From DATBDN01 sp963715995 (GTDB lineage Bacteria > Actinomycetota > Thermoleophilia > Solirubrobacterales > Thermoleophilaceae): a DNA stretch of 64,000 nt. Shown in pieces: positions 7,608 through 16,089 of the stretch (its first letter is position 1; each line of letters opens with the position of its first letter). Below the pieces are notes generated by a model. That model was not told the DNA's origin. It saw nothing but the letters and a program-made list of their open reading frames with translations, and searched no databases. The stretch is from contig OY970283.1 of NCBI GenBank assembly GCA_963715995.1, positions 1,240,001 to 1,304,000 on the forward strand, read 5' to 3'. The translations under genes and the position numbers were made by a program.

Positions 7608-8560
7608 GCGCGACCACGCGCGCGGCGGCGCTGTCGATCGCGTCGAACTCGCTGCTGATCGCGCTCAAGGTCGTCGCCGGGATCATCACGGGCTCGGTCG
7701 CGATCCTCACAGAGGCCGCCCACTCGTCGATCGATCTGCTGGCGTCGCTGATCGCCTTCTTCTCGCTGCGCAAGGCAGCCGAGCCGGCCGACGCGTCGCA
7801 TCCGTACGGCCACGCGAAGATGGAGAACCTGGCGGCGGCGATCGAGGGGATGCTGATCCTGGTCGGCGCCGGGGTGATCGTCTACGAGTCAATCCATCGG
7901 CTCGTGCACGGCGCGCACGTGGACACGATCGGACTCGGCATCGGCGTGACCGCGTTGTCGGCCGTGGCGAACTTCTTCGTCTCCGGCTACCTCGAGCGTC
8001 AGGCGAAGGCGACCGAGTCACCTGCGCTCGCGGGCGACGCAGCGCACCTGCGCACGGACGCGTGGACATCCACGGGCGTGCTCGTCGGGCTCACGCTCGT
8101 CGCGCTCACCGGAGCCGACGCGCTCGACTCCGTCACCGCCCTGGTGGTGGCCACGGCCATCGTCGCCTCCGGCGTGCGCCTCGTCACGAGCTCGTCGCGC
8201 GTCCTGGTCGACGAGGCATTGCCCGCTGCCGAGCTCGACGCGGTGCGCGAGATCATGCGCGGCCACGCGGGCTCGGAGGTGCTCGGCTTCCACGCGCTGC
8301 GTGCGCGCCGGGCGGGCAGCCGCCGCTACATCGACATGCACGTGCAGTTCCGCGACGGCACCTCGCTCGAGCGCGCGCACGAGCTCGCGCACGAGCTCCA
8401 GGCCGCCATCCGCGCGCAGCTGCGCAACGCGGACGTCCTCATCCACCTCGAGCCGCAGAGCGCTCTACGTGAGGTTGACGGCGGCAGCGGCCCCTACGGC
8501 GAGCACCACCCCGAAGTAGCCGACGTAGCCGTTGACGAGCAGCAGCACAGCGGCCACTAG
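7574..8560 (+). CDS. Cation diffusion facilitator (CDF) family metal transporter
   Basis: A 328-residue CDF/ZnT-like protein that exchanges cytoplasmic divalent metal (Zn, Co, Fe or Mn) for protons. The first helix runs SIASNSLLIALKVVAGIITG. Helix 2 carries HSSIDLLASL and helix 5 AHLRTDAWTS, the two HxxxD-type metal sites of the transport centre. SHPYGHAKME lies between helices 2 and 3. A cytoplasmic ferredoxin-like domain follows, with VLGFHALRARRAG and RYIDMHVQF. The start is GTG 7574 (GTGA overlap with rdgB) or the duplicated GTG 7601. The last 32 codons, after VLIHLEPQ, lie antisense to a 46-aa membrane peptide and look atypical for the family. Confidence 0.9.
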   Translation: MKAPAGGALVKGATTRAAALSIASNSLLIALKVVAGIITGSVAILTEAAHSSIDLLASLIAFFSLRKAAEPADASHPYGHAKMENLAAAIEGMLILVGAGVIVYESIHRLVHGAHVDTIGLGIGVTALSAVANFFVSGYLERQAKATESPALAGDAAHLRTDAWTSTGVLVGLTLVALTGADALDSVTALVVATAIVASGVRLVTSSSRVLVDEALPAAELDAVREIMRGHAGSEVLGFHALRARRAGSRRYIDMHVQFRDGTSLERAHELAHELQAAIRAQLRNADVLIHLEPQSALREVDGGSGPYGEHHPEVADVAVDEQQHSGH

Positions 8561-8605
8561 GCACACCAGCACAGTCGTCAGCCACGCGATCTTCGCTGCA
8601 CCCAC
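8465..8605 (-). CDS. 46-aa two-helix membrane peptide, antisense to the CDF C-terminus
   Basis: GTG 8605 to TAG 8465 encodes 46 residues that are almost entirely hydrophobic. A helix WLTTVLVCLVAAVLLLVNGY is followed by a GY-rich turn and a second helix FGVVLAVGAAAAVN. The composition is that of a small integral membrane protein rather than a random shadow frame. Its 3' two-thirds overlap the atypical tail of the CDF gene on the other strand by 96 bp. It is divergent from the roadblock-like gene, whose start lies about 20 bp away. The function is unknown. Confidence 0.5.
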   Translation of the reverse strand: MGAAKIAWLTTVLVCLVAAVLLLVNGYVGYFGVVLAVGAAAAVNLT

Positions 8606-8624
8606 GGTGGCTATTGTGGCGACG

Positions 8625-8975
8625 GTGTCGGCAGCACTCACTCCCGAGCTCGCGCTGAGGTATTTGGACGAGCTCTCCACCGACATCAAGGCGTCGGTCG
8701 TCATGTCTGCCGACGGGCGCACCGCGGCAGCCAGCCGGCCCGGCACGAGCGGCGACCGCCTGCGCGAGCTGACCGCCCAGCTCTTCACCCAGGCCGACGC
8801 CGCCGATGACCTGCCGGTCACACAGGTCGAGGCATCGACCGGCGCCGGCGCCGTCTACGCGGTGCGCGACGACGACTGGATCGTGGGCGTCGTGACCGGG
8901 CGCTTCGCGCTGTCGTCGCTCATGTTCTACGACCTGCGCAGCGTGCTAGGCGACCTCCGGGAAGGCGCGGCATGA
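8625..8975 (+). CDS. Roadblock/LC7-like small protein
   Basis: A 116-residue protein from GTG 8625 (GTG 8616 is an alternative). It begins LTPELALRYLDELSTDIKAS, then VVMSADGRTAAAS and VTQVEASTGAGAVYAVRDDD, ending GRFALSSLMFYDLRSVLGDL. The alternating strand pattern, with a helix at each end and a central self-versus-other small-molecule style sheet, resembles roadblock/profilin-like folds, which regulate small GTPases or act as dimeric scaffolds in bacteria. The assignment is by pattern only. It is followed by an ATGA overlap into an acidic 82-aa gene and then tldD. Confidence 0.5.
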   Translation: MSAALTPELALRYLDELSTDIKASVVMSADGRTAAASRPGTSGDRLRELTAQLFTQADAADDLPVTQVEASTGAGAVYAVRDDDWIVGVVTGRFALSSLMFYDLRSVLGDLREGAA

Positions 8976-9220
8976 GGGACCGCCGCGGCGCGCTCGGTCG
9001 CGCAAGCGAGCTGGCGGAGTCGGTGGTTGCCGGCGTCAAGCGCCGGCAGGCCGCGCGCGAGCCGAAGGTGATGCTCTACGACGAGGACGGTCGCCCGCGC
9101 ACGCTCGACCCGTCGGCGGAAGCGGCGCTGGCGCTGGTGGAGACGGCGCGTTCGCTCGTCGACCTGATCGGCCCGGAGGAGCTCGCAGCCGACGACGACG
9201 ACGTGGCGGAGGAGGAATGA
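8972..9220 (+). CDS. 82-aa hypothetical protein with acidic tail
   Basis: Starts at an ATGA overlap with the roadblock-like gene and ends in an ATGA-type overlap with tldD, so it is embedded in the operon. The N-terminus is basic and helical (GRASELAESVVAGVKRR), the middle reads VMLYDEDGRPRTLDPSAEAA, and the tail is acidic (AADDDDVAEEE). No Cys, no leader/core boundary and no recognisable domain. Placement directly before a TldD/TldE protease pair makes a role with that protease possible but unproven. Confidence 0.7.
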   Translation: MRDRRGALGRASELAESVVAGVKRRQAAREPKVMLYDEDGRPRTLDPSAEAALALVETARSLVDLIGPEELAADDDDVAEEE

Positions 9221-10605
9221 CGCTGATCGGTGAGGAGCTTGCTCAGCGTGTGCTCGAGCGCGCGCTGGCTAACGGCGGCGACTTCGGCGAGGTCTACTCG
9301 GAGGATCGCTACGGCTTCGCGGTCGGCCTCGACGACTCGAGCGTCGAGCGCCCGCAGACGGGCAGTGAGCGCGGCGCGTCCGTGCGCGTTGTGCAGGGCG
9401 ACGCCACCTACTTCGGCCACGTCGACGGCCTGGCGGAGGACGACCTGCTGCGGGTGGCGGAGTCGGTGTCCCAAGCGGTGCGCGCGGGCGACGCGCACGC
9501 CGTGGCCGCCCTGAGCGCCGCCAGCGCGGAGGTGGTGCATCGGATCGCCGAGCGCCCCGAGGAGGTAGAGGCCACGCGCAAGGCCGACCTGCTGCGCGAG
9601 TGCGACGAGCGCGCACGCGGCGTCTCGGGCGACATCGCGCAGGTGATGGCGAGCTACGCCGAGAACCGGCGCATCGTCGAGATCTTCAACTCCGACGGCG
9701 TGGCCGCTGCCGACGATCGCACCCGCGTGCGGCTCGGCGTCCAGGTCGTCGCCCGCCGCGACGGCCGCGTCGAGACCGGTCACGAGACGCTCGGCGGCCA
9801 CGTGGGCTTCGAGATCCTCGAGTCGGACCCGGCCGGCGTCGCCGAGCGGGCGGCGCGCAAGGCGGTTATCGCGCTCGACGCGATCGATGCGCCGAGCGGG
9901 AAGATGCCGGTCGTCGTGGGCAACGCGTTCGGCGGCGTGCTGCTGCACGAGGCGGTCGGCCACGGGCTCGAGGCAGACCACATCCAGAAGCGCTCGAGCG
10001 TGTGGGCGGGCAAGCTCGGCGAGCTGGTCGCCGAGGGCTTCGTGACCGCCTACGACGACGGGCGCATGACCAACGAGTGGGGCTCCGACGGCACCGACGA
10101 CGAGGGCACGCCGACCCAGCGCACCACGATCATCGAGGACGGCAAGCTCGTCTCGTATCTCTACGACCTGATGCGCGCGCGCAAGGACGGCGTGAGCCCG
10201 ACCGGCAACGGTCGCCGCGAGTCGTTCCGCCACCTGCCGGTGCCGCGAATGACGAACACTTACTTCGCGCCGGGCACGCAGACGAAGGACGAGCTGATCG
10301 CGGGCGTGGAGCGCGGCCTCTACGCCGTCTCCTTCGGCGGCGGCCAGGTGGAGCCGGCCACCGGGGACTTCGTCTTCGGCGTCTCCGAGGCGTACATGAT
10401 CGAGAACGGCAAGGTCACCTCGCCGGTGCGCGGGGCGACCCTGATTGGCAACGGCATCGAGGCGCTGGCCGCGGTCGACGGGATCGCCGACGACCTGGCG
10501 ATCGCGACCGGCTTCTGCGGCAAGGCCGGCCAGCGGGTGGCCGCCGGCGTGGGCCAGCCGCACGTGCGCATCCGCGCGCTGACCGTCGGCGGCACGGGCG
10601 AGTGA
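9217..10605 (+). CDS. tldD: TldD metalloprotease subunit
   Basis: A 462-residue zinc-protease subunit. The conserved HEAVGH motif (residues 244-249, HExxxH) supplies two zinc ligands and the catalytic Glu, preceded by VVVGNAFGGVLL. Also seen are SYLYDLMRARKDG, GNGRRESFRHLPVPRM and the C-terminal FGVSEAYMIENGKV followed by GFCGKAGQ, whose Cys is the third ligand in characterised TldD. TldD pairs with TldE to degrade unfolded peptides, process microcin leaders and act on CcdA antitoxin in enterobacteria. The tldE start overlaps its stop by GTGA. Confidence 0.95.
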   Translation: MTLIGEELAQRVLERALANGGDFGEVYSEDRYGFAVGLDDSSVERPQTGSERGASVRVVQGDATYFGHVDGLAEDDLLRVAESVSQAVRAGDAHAVAALSAASAEVVHRIAERPEEVEATRKADLLRECDERARGVSGDIAQVMASYAENRRIVEIFNSDGVAAADDRTRVRLGVQVVARRDGRVETGHETLGGHVGFEILESDPAGVAERAARKAVIALDAIDAPSGKMPVVVGNAFGGVLLHEAVGHGLEADHIQKRSSVWAGKLGELVAEGFVTAYDDGRMTNEWGSDGTDDEGTPTQRTTIIEDGKLVSYLYDLMRARKDGVSPTGNGRRESFRHLPVPRMTNTYFAPGTQTKDELIAGVERGLYAVSFGGGQVEPATGDFVFGVSEAYMIENGKVTSPVRGATLIGNGIEALAAVDGIADDLAIATGFCGKAGQRVAAGVGQPHVRIRALTVGGTGE

Positions 10606-11957
10606 GCGGCGTCGACCTCGAGCGCGCCGCCGCTGCGGCGGTCGAGGCCGCGCTGGCCGCGGGCGCCTCGGACGCCGATGCCTGGGCCGAGGAGGGCGTG
10701 GAGCGTGAGATCCGCGTCTACGAGGGCGCCGTCGAGTCGCTCACGGACGCGGCCAGCCACGGCGTGGGCATCCGCAGCTTCGCCGGCAACCGCTGGGGCT
10801 ACGCCTACGGGACCGATCTCTCCGACGACGGCCTGCGCGCGCTGGCCGAGGCCGCCAGCGGCGCGGCTGCGGTCGCCGACGACGACGAGTTCGCAGGCCT
10901 GCCCGACGAGTTCGGCGCCGCCGATGCCGGTTCGCTGGCGTCACCGGCGCTTGCCGACTGGGACACGGCGCGCAAGATCGAGCTCGCCCTCGAGATCGAG
11001 CGGGCGGCCCGTTCGCGCGAGGGCGTCTCGCAGGTCGAGGAGACCATGTACGCGGATGCCGCCGAGCGCGTCGCGCTCGCGAACTCGCGTGGCTTCAGCG
11101 CCAGCTTCGAGTCGACGATCGCCTACGCCTGGGCGTCCGCGTTCGCCGGCGAGGGCAGCGACCTGATGACGGGGCTCGGCGTCGGCATGGGCCGCGATCC
11201 GGGCGCGATCGATCCCGAGGCCGTCGGCCACGAGGCCGCGGACCGCGCGCTGGGGCTCGCCGGAGCGCGCCAGCCCGAGGGCCGCCGCTGCCCGGTCGTG
11301 CTCGACACCTTCGTCGCCGCCAGCTTCGCCGGCTTCATCGGCGGGATGCTCTCGGCGGATGCGGTACAGCGCGGGCGCTCGCTGTTCGCCGATCGCGAGG
11401 GCGATGAGATCGCCGGGACCGAGTTCGTCCTGGCCGACGACGGGCTCGAGCCAGGCGGGCCGTCCACGGCGCCGTTCGACGGCGAGGGCTCGCCGCGGCG
11501 GCGCACCCCGCTGATCGCCGACGGCAAGCTTCTGTCGTTCCTCTTCGACGCCCGCACCGGCCGCCGCGGCGGGGCCGCCACCACCGGCAACGCGGGCCGC
11601 GGCTCGTATCGCACGCCGCCTTCGGTGTCGACCACCAACCTGGTGCTCGAAGCGGGCGGGGCCTCGCTCGAGGATCTGGTCGCGCGTGCCGGCGACGGCC
11701 TCTACGTCGCGAGCGTCGCGGGGCTGCACTCGGGGGTCAATCCGGTGTCCGGAACCTTCTCCGTGGGGGCCACCGGAAGGCTGATCGAGAACGGTGAATT
11801 GGGGCAGCCGGTGCGCGAGATCACGATCGCGAGCGACCTCGTTTCGATGCTCTCAGCGGTGCAGGCGGTGGGCGGCCCGGGGCGCTGGGTGCCGTTCGGA
11901 GGCAGCGTGAAGGCGGGCCCCGTGCTCATCGCAGAGATGCGCGTTTCGGGCTCCTGA
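10602..11957 (+). CDS. tldE: TldE/PmbA metalloprotease partner subunit
   Basis: A 451-residue paralogue of TldD lacking the HExxxH motif, as expected for TldE/PmbA. Features are DADAWAEEGVEREIRVYEG at the N-terminus, GVGIRSFAGNRWGYAY, VVLDTFVAASFAGFIGGMLS where TldD has its zinc helix, FLFDARTGRRGG, and the C-terminal SGVNPVSGTFSVGATG. Start GTG 10602 overlaps the tldD stop. It forms an obligate heterodimer with TldD in characterised systems. No precursor-peptide gene or modification enzyme of a RiPP cluster is nearby. Confidence 0.93.
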   Translation: MSGVDLERAAAAAVEAALAAGASDADAWAEEGVEREIRVYEGAVESLTDAASHGVGIRSFAGNRWGYAYGTDLSDDGLRALAEAASGAAAVADDDEFAGLPDEFGAADAGSLASPALADWDTARKIELALEIERAARSREGVSQVEETMYADAAERVALANSRGFSASFESTIAYAWASAFAGEGSDLMTGLGVGMGRDPGAIDPEAVGHEAADRALGLAGARQPEGRRCPVVLDTFVAASFAGFIGGMLSADAVQRGRSLFADREGDEIAGTEFVLADDGLEPGGPSTAPFDGEGSPRRRTPLIADGKLLSFLFDARTGRRGGAATTGNAGRGSYRTPPSVSTTNLVLEAGGASLEDLVARAGDGLYVASVAGLHSGVNPVSGTFSVGATGRLIENGELGQPVREITIASDLVSMLSAVQAVGGPGRWVPFGGSVKAGPVLIAEMRVSGS

Positions 11958-12024
11958 GGCCACGAAGACCCCGCAAATAGCGGAAATCCGCCTGGAAAGC
12001 CGCATAACTGAGGGAAACGCGGCT

Positions 12025-12053
12025 CTGACAGCGTCCGTTTGCGCTGTTAGGTT
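12025..12053 (+). promoter_or_regulatory. Putative sigma-70-type promoter of the HU gene
   Basis: CTGACA (12025-12030) and TAGGTT (12048-12053) are separated by 17 bp, 37 bp before the TTG start. The 133-bp gap after tldE is otherwise featureless. Confidence 0.45.
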
Positions 12054-12090
12054 CAGCCGCTGACCCAGGAACCAAATACGGAGGGATGAC

Positions 12091-12369
12091 TTGAACAAGT
12101 CTGAGCTGATCGAGCAGGTAGCTGACCGCGCCGACATCAAGCGGTCTGAGGCCGAGGCAGCGGTGAACGCCCTGACCGAGGTGGTCAAGGAGACGCTCCA
12201 GCGTGGCGGCGACGTTGCGCTCACCGGCTTCGGCAAGTTCTCGGTGGCCGAGCGCAGCGCGCGTCAGGGCGTGAACCCGCAGACGGGCGAGCGCATTCAG
12301 ATCGCCGCAAGCAAGGCTCCGAAGTTCTCCGCCGGCGCCGACTTCAAGAAGGCACTCAAGGGCACCTAG
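12091..12369 (+). CDS. hup: HU/IHF-family DNA-binding protein
   Basis: A 92-residue histone-like protein beginning at TTG 12091 with a GGAGG ribosome-binding site about 8 bp upstream. It opens with NKSELIEQVADRADIKRSEA and carries LTGFGKFSVAERSARQGVNP, including the conserved GFGKF and the R-x-G-x-NP arm tip that intercalates DNA, followed by KAPKFSAGADFK. The length is that of plain HU, without the long Lys/Ala tail seen in mycobacteria. It dimerises and bends DNA in the nucleoid. It is monocistronic, with its own promoter and a strong downstream hairpin. Confidence 0.95.
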   Translation: MNKSELIEQVADRADIKRSEAEAAVNALTEVVKETLQRGGDVALTGFGKFSVAERSARQGVNPQTGERIQIAASKAPKFSAGADFKKALKGT

Positions 12370-12389
12370 ACGCGCTATCCGGCGTCCTC

Positions 12390-12421
12390 GGGGTTCGGCG
12401 TACCTAGTACGCCTTCACCCC
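12390..12421 (+). terminator. Long hairpin after the HU gene
   Basis: GGGG (12390-12393) pairs with CCCC (12418-12421) around a perfect 7-bp inner stem GGCGTAC-CTA-GTACGCC (12397-12413). It lies about 20 bp after the HU stop. No T-run follows, so it may be a bidirectional or factor-assisted terminator. Confidence 0.55.
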
Positions 12422-12452
12422 TGCGTCCCTGGCTAGCACGCCTAGTAGTTCC

Positions 12453-13406
12453 TTGACCATCGGCGCTTCGGCGCGACAGGTAGCCCGTTTCAGCGACCGG
12501 CTCGCCTCTCTTGTTGAAGAGAGGCAGAGCCAGGTCGTGCTGGGCCTCGACCCGGATCCGGCCAAGCTGTGGCCGGAGGCGGTTGCGAGGGCGGGCATGG
12601 CCGAGATCGCGCCCGAGGACCGGGCGCAGCTCACCGCTGAGGCGGTTGCCAGGCACTGTGCGCTGGCGATCGCGGCGGCGGGGCCCTCGTGCGTTGCCGT
12701 CAAGCCGCAGCTCGCCTGCTTCGAGCGGCTCGGCTCGCACGGCTGGGCTGCGCTCGAGCAGACGGTGGCGGCCGCTCACGACGCGGGGCTGCTCGTGCTG
12801 GCCGACGGCAAGCGCGGCGACGTGTCGCAAAGCGCCGAGGCCTACGGGCAGGCGCTGGTGGGCCACACCGACGGCCCGTTCGGCCAGGTGGCCGGCCTGG
12901 GCGCCGACGCGTTCACGGCCAACCCGCTGCTGGGGCGCGACTCGCTCGAGCCGCTGCTGGCCGCCGCCGACGCCGCCGGCGCGGGCTGCTTCGTGCTCGT
13001 GCGCACGTCGAACCCCGGCGCCGCGGAGATACAGGACCAGCCGCCCGAGCTGCCGCTGCGGACGCGGCTCGCGCGGCTGGTGGACGAGCTCGGCGCCGAG
13101 CGCGTCGGCCAGGCCGGCCTCTCGGACGTGGGCGCCGTCGCCGGCGCGACGCGGCCGGAGCTGCTCGCCGAGCTGCGTGAGCTGATGCCGCGCGCGATCT
13201 TCCTTTTGCCGGGCGTCGGCGCGCAGGGCGGCGGCACGGATGCGCTCGGCCCGGCGTTCGCGCCACATCCGGCAGCCGGGCTGGTGGCCGCCTCGCGCTC
13301 GATCGTCGACGCACACGCCACCGCGGGGGGCAACCCGGCGCTGGCGGCGCAGCAGGCGGCCGAAGCGCTTCGGATCGCCACTTGGCGCGTGGCCGGCGGC
13401 GCCTGA
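12453..13406 (+). CDS. pyrF: Orotidine 5'-phosphate decarboxylase, subfamily 2
   Basis: A 317-residue enzyme converting OMP to UMP in the last step of de novo pyrimidine synthesis. The catalytic tetrad motif is LADGKRGDVSQSAEA (D-x-K-R-x-D), followed by TANPLLGRDSLEP, VRTSNPGAAEIQD and the phosphate-binding end FLLPGVGAQGGGT. The length (about 300) and the SNPG motif place it in the type-2 PyrF found in actinobacteria. The TTG 12453 start leaves a short gap from the HU hairpin and has no strong ribosome-binding site, so a slightly different start is possible. Confidence 0.93.
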   Translation: MTIGASARQVARFSDRLASLVEERQSQVVLGLDPDPAKLWPEAVARAGMAEIAPEDRAQLTAEAVARHCALAIAAAGPSCVAVKPQLACFERLGSHGWAALEQTVAAAHDAGLLVLADGKRGDVSQSAEAYGQALVGHTDGPFGQVAGLGADAFTANPLLGRDSLEPLLAAADAAGAGCFVLVRTSNPGAAEIQDQPPELPLRTRLARLVDELGAERVGQAGLSDVGAVAGATRPELLAELRELMPRAIFLLPGVGAQGGGTDALGPAFAPHPAAGLVAASRSIVDAHATAGGNPALAAQQAAEALRIATWRVAGGA

Positions 13407-13462
13407 GCGCCGCCCTGCAAGGCGCACTGGCGGCGGCATGAGCGCCCTACCATCAGGGAGCC

Positions 13463-13822
13463 ATGAATCAGCGGACCAGGAGGAGTCTCGCGCGCTTTCT
13501 GGCGCCCCTGGCACTGATCGCCGTGGTGGTCGCTTTCCTGGCGATCGTGAGCGGCTCGGGCGGGGGGAGCAACTCGAACGGCTCCGGGACGACCTTGACC
13601 ACGTCCTCTGTCGCGCAGCCGTCCAAGACGAAGAAGGCCGCGACGAAGACCGCCGCGACCACGAAGCCGGCAGGCGGAGCGAAGGCCTACACGGTGCAGG
13701 TCGGCGACACCCTCGGGTCGATCGCGGACAAGACCGGCGTCACGCTCGAGCGCATCCAGGCGCTGAACCCGGACGTGGACCCGCACGCCATGGTCGCGGG
13801 GCAGAAGATCAAACTGAAGTAG
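13463..13822 (+). CDS. Membrane-anchored LysM-domain protein
   Basis: A 119-residue protein with a basic N-terminus (MNQRTRRSLARF), one signal-anchor helix, a Ser/Thr/Lys-rich linker and a C-terminal LysM domain (AYTVQVGDTLGSIADKTGVT through LNPDVDPHAMVAGQKIKLK). LysM binds N-acetylglucosamine-containing peptidoglycan. Its stop TAG shares its G with the GTG start of the D,D-carboxypeptidase, so the two are coupled and probably act on the wall together. Confidence 0.88.
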   Translation: MNQRTRRSLARFLAPLALIAVVVAFLAIVSGSGGGSNSNGSGTTLTTSSVAQPSKTKKAATKTAATTKPAGGAKAYTVQVGDTLGSIADKTGVTLERIQALNPDVDPHAMVAGQKIKLK

Positions 13823-15051
13823 TGCGGCGTCCAGCGGCCCTGCTCTCGGCCGTCATCTTCGTGGTGGCACTGCTCACGGCAGCGCCCGCATCGGCTGCGC
13901 TCGCGCGGCCGTCGCTCGCAACCGCCAGCGCAGGGATCGTGATGGACGCGCGCTCGGGCCAGGTGCTGCTGTCCAAGCATCCGGACGCGCGGCGCCCGAT
14001 CGCCAGCACCACGAAGCTGATGACCGCGCTGCTCACGCTCGAGAGCGGCAAGCTGAACGCCACCTTCACGGCGCCGGCGTACAACGCGTCACCGGCGGAG
14101 TCGAAGATCAACCTGCGCCGCGGCGAGCGCATGAAGGTGCGCGACCTGCTGACGGCGCTGCTGCTGGAGAGCGCGAACGACGCCGCGGTCGATCTCGCCG
14201 TCGGCATCTCGGGCTCGCGCGAGGCGTTCGTGGCGAAGATGAACGCGCGGGCACGCCAGCTCGGCCTGCGCAACACGCACTACGAGAACCCGGTCGGGCT
14301 CGACTCGCCGCGCAACTACTCGAGCGCGCGCGACCTGGCCACGCTCGCGCGGCTGCTGATGACGAAGCCGCGCTTCGCGGGAATCGTCGACCGCACGGGC
14401 GCGACGCTGGAGAGCGGTGACCATCCGCGCACGATCCAGAACCGCAACCTGCTCGTCGGCCGCTATCCGTTCGTCGACGGCGTCAAGACCGGCCACACCT
14501 CGATCGCGCACTACATCCTGGTCGGCGCGGCGCACGGGCACGGGGGCCACATCGTCAGCGTGGTGCTTGGCGAGCCGAGCGAGGGCGCGCGCGACGCCGA
14601 CACCCTCTCGCTCCTGCGCTGGGGCATCGACCAGTTTCAGCGCGTGACGCTGCTGCGTCCCGGCCGCACGGTGGCCTACGCGAAGGTCGCGCACCACGCC
14701 GGCCTGCGCATCCGCCTGACCACGCGCCGCAGCGTCAGCTTCACGCTCTTGCGCGGGCAGCGGCTCGTCACCCGCGTGCACGCGCCGCACGAGCTCTCCG
14801 GGCCGCTCCCGGCGGGTCGCCGAGTGGGCTCGGTCGACGTGCGCTTCGCCGGTCACACCGTCGAGACGATCGGCCTGGTGACCACCCGCGACGTGCCCGC
14901 GACGGGGGTGGTCAAACGGGTGACTGACGACCTTGGCGCGCCCCTCACGGCGCTAGCCTTGCTGCTCGTGGTCGTCGGCGGGGCGTTTGCGGGTCTGAAG
15001 CTCAGGGCAGCGTTCTTGCGCCGCCCGCCAAAGCCCGCCTCCTCTCGATGA
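13822..15051 (+). CDS. D-alanyl-D-alanine carboxypeptidase (S11/PBP5-like)
   Basis: A 409-residue secreted serine peptidase that trims the terminal D-Ala of peptidoglycan stem peptides. Start GTG 13822 gives a signal peptide RRPAALLSAVIFVVALLTAA. The three penicillin-binding motifs are present: STTK (SxxK nucleophile, in IASTTKLMTALL), SAN (SxN, in LLLESANDAAVDLA) and KTG (in FVDGVKTGHTS). A C-terminal beta-rich domain and a final transmembrane helix (PLTALALLLVVVGGAFAGL) anchor it outside the membrane. It follows the LysM gene directly and ends in an ATGA overlap with the sugar kinase. Confidence 0.93.
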   Translation: MRRPAALLSAVIFVVALLTAAPASAALARPSLATASAGIVMDARSGQVLLSKHPDARRPIASTTKLMTALLTLESGKLNATFTAPAYNASPAESKINLRRGERMKVRDLLTALLLESANDAAVDLAVGISGSREAFVAKMNARARQLGLRNTHYENPVGLDSPRNYSSARDLATLARLLMTKPRFAGIVDRTGATLESGDHPRTIQNRNLLVGRYPFVDGVKTGHTSIAHYILVGAAHGHGGHIVSVVLGEPSEGARDADTLSLLRWGIDQFQRVTLLRPGRTVAYAKVAHHAGLRIRLTTRRSVSFTLLRGQRLVTRVHAPHELSGPLPAGRRVGSVDVRFAGHTVETIGLVTTRDVPATGVVKRVTDDLGAPLTALALLLVVVGGAFAGLKLRAAFLRRPPKPASSR

Positions 15052-16013
15052 TCCTCACGGTCACACTCAACGCAGCGATCGACCGCACGCTCGCGGTGCC
15101 GAACTTCCACGTCGGCCGTCGTCACCGCGCGGTCGAGCAGACCGCTGTCGCGGGCGGCAAGGGCGTGAACGTGGCGCGGGCGCTGAAGTCGCTCGGGCGG
15201 CCGGTGCTCGCCACGGGCGCCGCCGGCGGCGGGACCGGGGCGCGCATCATCGCGCTGCTCGAGGACGAGGGCATCACCAACGACTTCGTGCGGATCGAGG
15301 ACGAGTCGCGCATGTCGACGGCGGTCATCGATCCAACCGACGGCGTCACGACCGAGATCAACGAGCGCGGCCCGGCTCTTTCGAGCACCGAGCGCGAGCG
15401 CGCGGTCGAGCGCATTCTCTACCTCGCGCAGGGCGCGCAGATCGTCGTGCTGTGTGGATCGCTGCCGCGTGGCGTGCCGGTCGAGCTCTACGGCGAGCTG
15501 GTCGACGAGCTGCGGCGCATGGACGTCCGGACGATCCTCGACACCGAGGGCGAGCCGCTGCGCATCGGCACCCGCTCGGGCCCCGACCTCGTGACGCCGA
15601 ACCTGATCGAGGCCGAGGAGCTGGTCGGCCACGAGTTCGCCGACGACGAGGACCGCCTGACCGGTCTGCGCGAGATCGTGGAGCTAGGCGCGCGCGATGC
15701 GCTCATCACCTACGAGTCGGGCTGCGTCGCGCTGCTCGGTGGCGACTCCGCCGAGCGCGTGGCCTACCGCGTCTCGGTCGAGCCGCGCGAGCCGCTGTCG
15801 CCGATCGGCGCGGGCGACGCCTTCCTGGCGGGCTACGTCGCCGGCCTCTACGAGGGGCGCTCGGAGGAGGAGTCGCTGCGCTTCGCCACGGCCTGCGGCG
15901 CAGAGTCGGTGCGCCACGTGGGCGCGGGCGTGATCGATGCGCGCGAGGTCGAGCGTCTGTTGCCGGACGTGGCGATCGAGCGGCTGCCCGAGCCGGCGAT
16001 CCTTTCTCCGTAA
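15048..16013 (+). CDS. 1-phosphofructokinase/PfkB-type hexose phosphate kinase
   Basis: A 321-residue PfkB-family kinase. The N-terminus ILTVTLNAAIDRTLAVPNF and the first signature AVAGGKGVNVARALKSLG are typical of FruK/LacC/PfkB tagatose- and fructose-phosphate kinases. The second signature, LSPIGAGDAFLAGYVAGL, contains the catalytic Asp in GAGD. The VVLCGSLPRGVP loop is also present. Such kinases phosphorylate fructose 1-phosphate or 6-phosphate; which one is not clear, and no fru PTS gene is nearby, so a gene symbol is withheld. The start overlaps the carboxypeptidase stop (ATGA). Confidence 0.88.
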   Translation: MILTVTLNAAIDRTLAVPNFHVGRRHRAVEQTAVAGGKGVNVARALKSLGRPVLATGAAGGGTGARIIALLEDEGITNDFVRIEDESRMSTAVIDPTDGVTTEINERGPALSSTERERAVERILYLAQGAQIVVLCGSLPRGVPVELYGELVDELRRMDVRTILDTEGEPLRIGTRSGPDLVTPNLIEAEELVGHEFADDEDRLTGLREIVELGARDALITYESGCVALLGGDSAERVAYRVSVEPREPLSPIGAGDAFLAGYVAGLYEGRSEEESLRFATACGAESVRHVGAGVIDAREVERLLPDVAIERLPEPAILSP

Positions 16014-16089
16014 AGAGCGGGAAAGAGCCCTCGGGCACGGTGCTAACTTGGCTGTTTCAGTCCGCCGCCGAACCTAAGGTGCCTTGCCA

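Noticed and set aside
9217..11957. A RiPP biosynthesis cluster around TldD/TldE.
   Set aside because: No precursor peptide with a leader/core pattern, no cyclodehydratase, radical-SAM or lanthionine enzyme nearby.
12370..12452. A tRNA or small RNA gene between HU and pyrF.
   Set aside because: There is a strong hairpin but no cloverleaf and no T-loop sequence; a terminator explains it.
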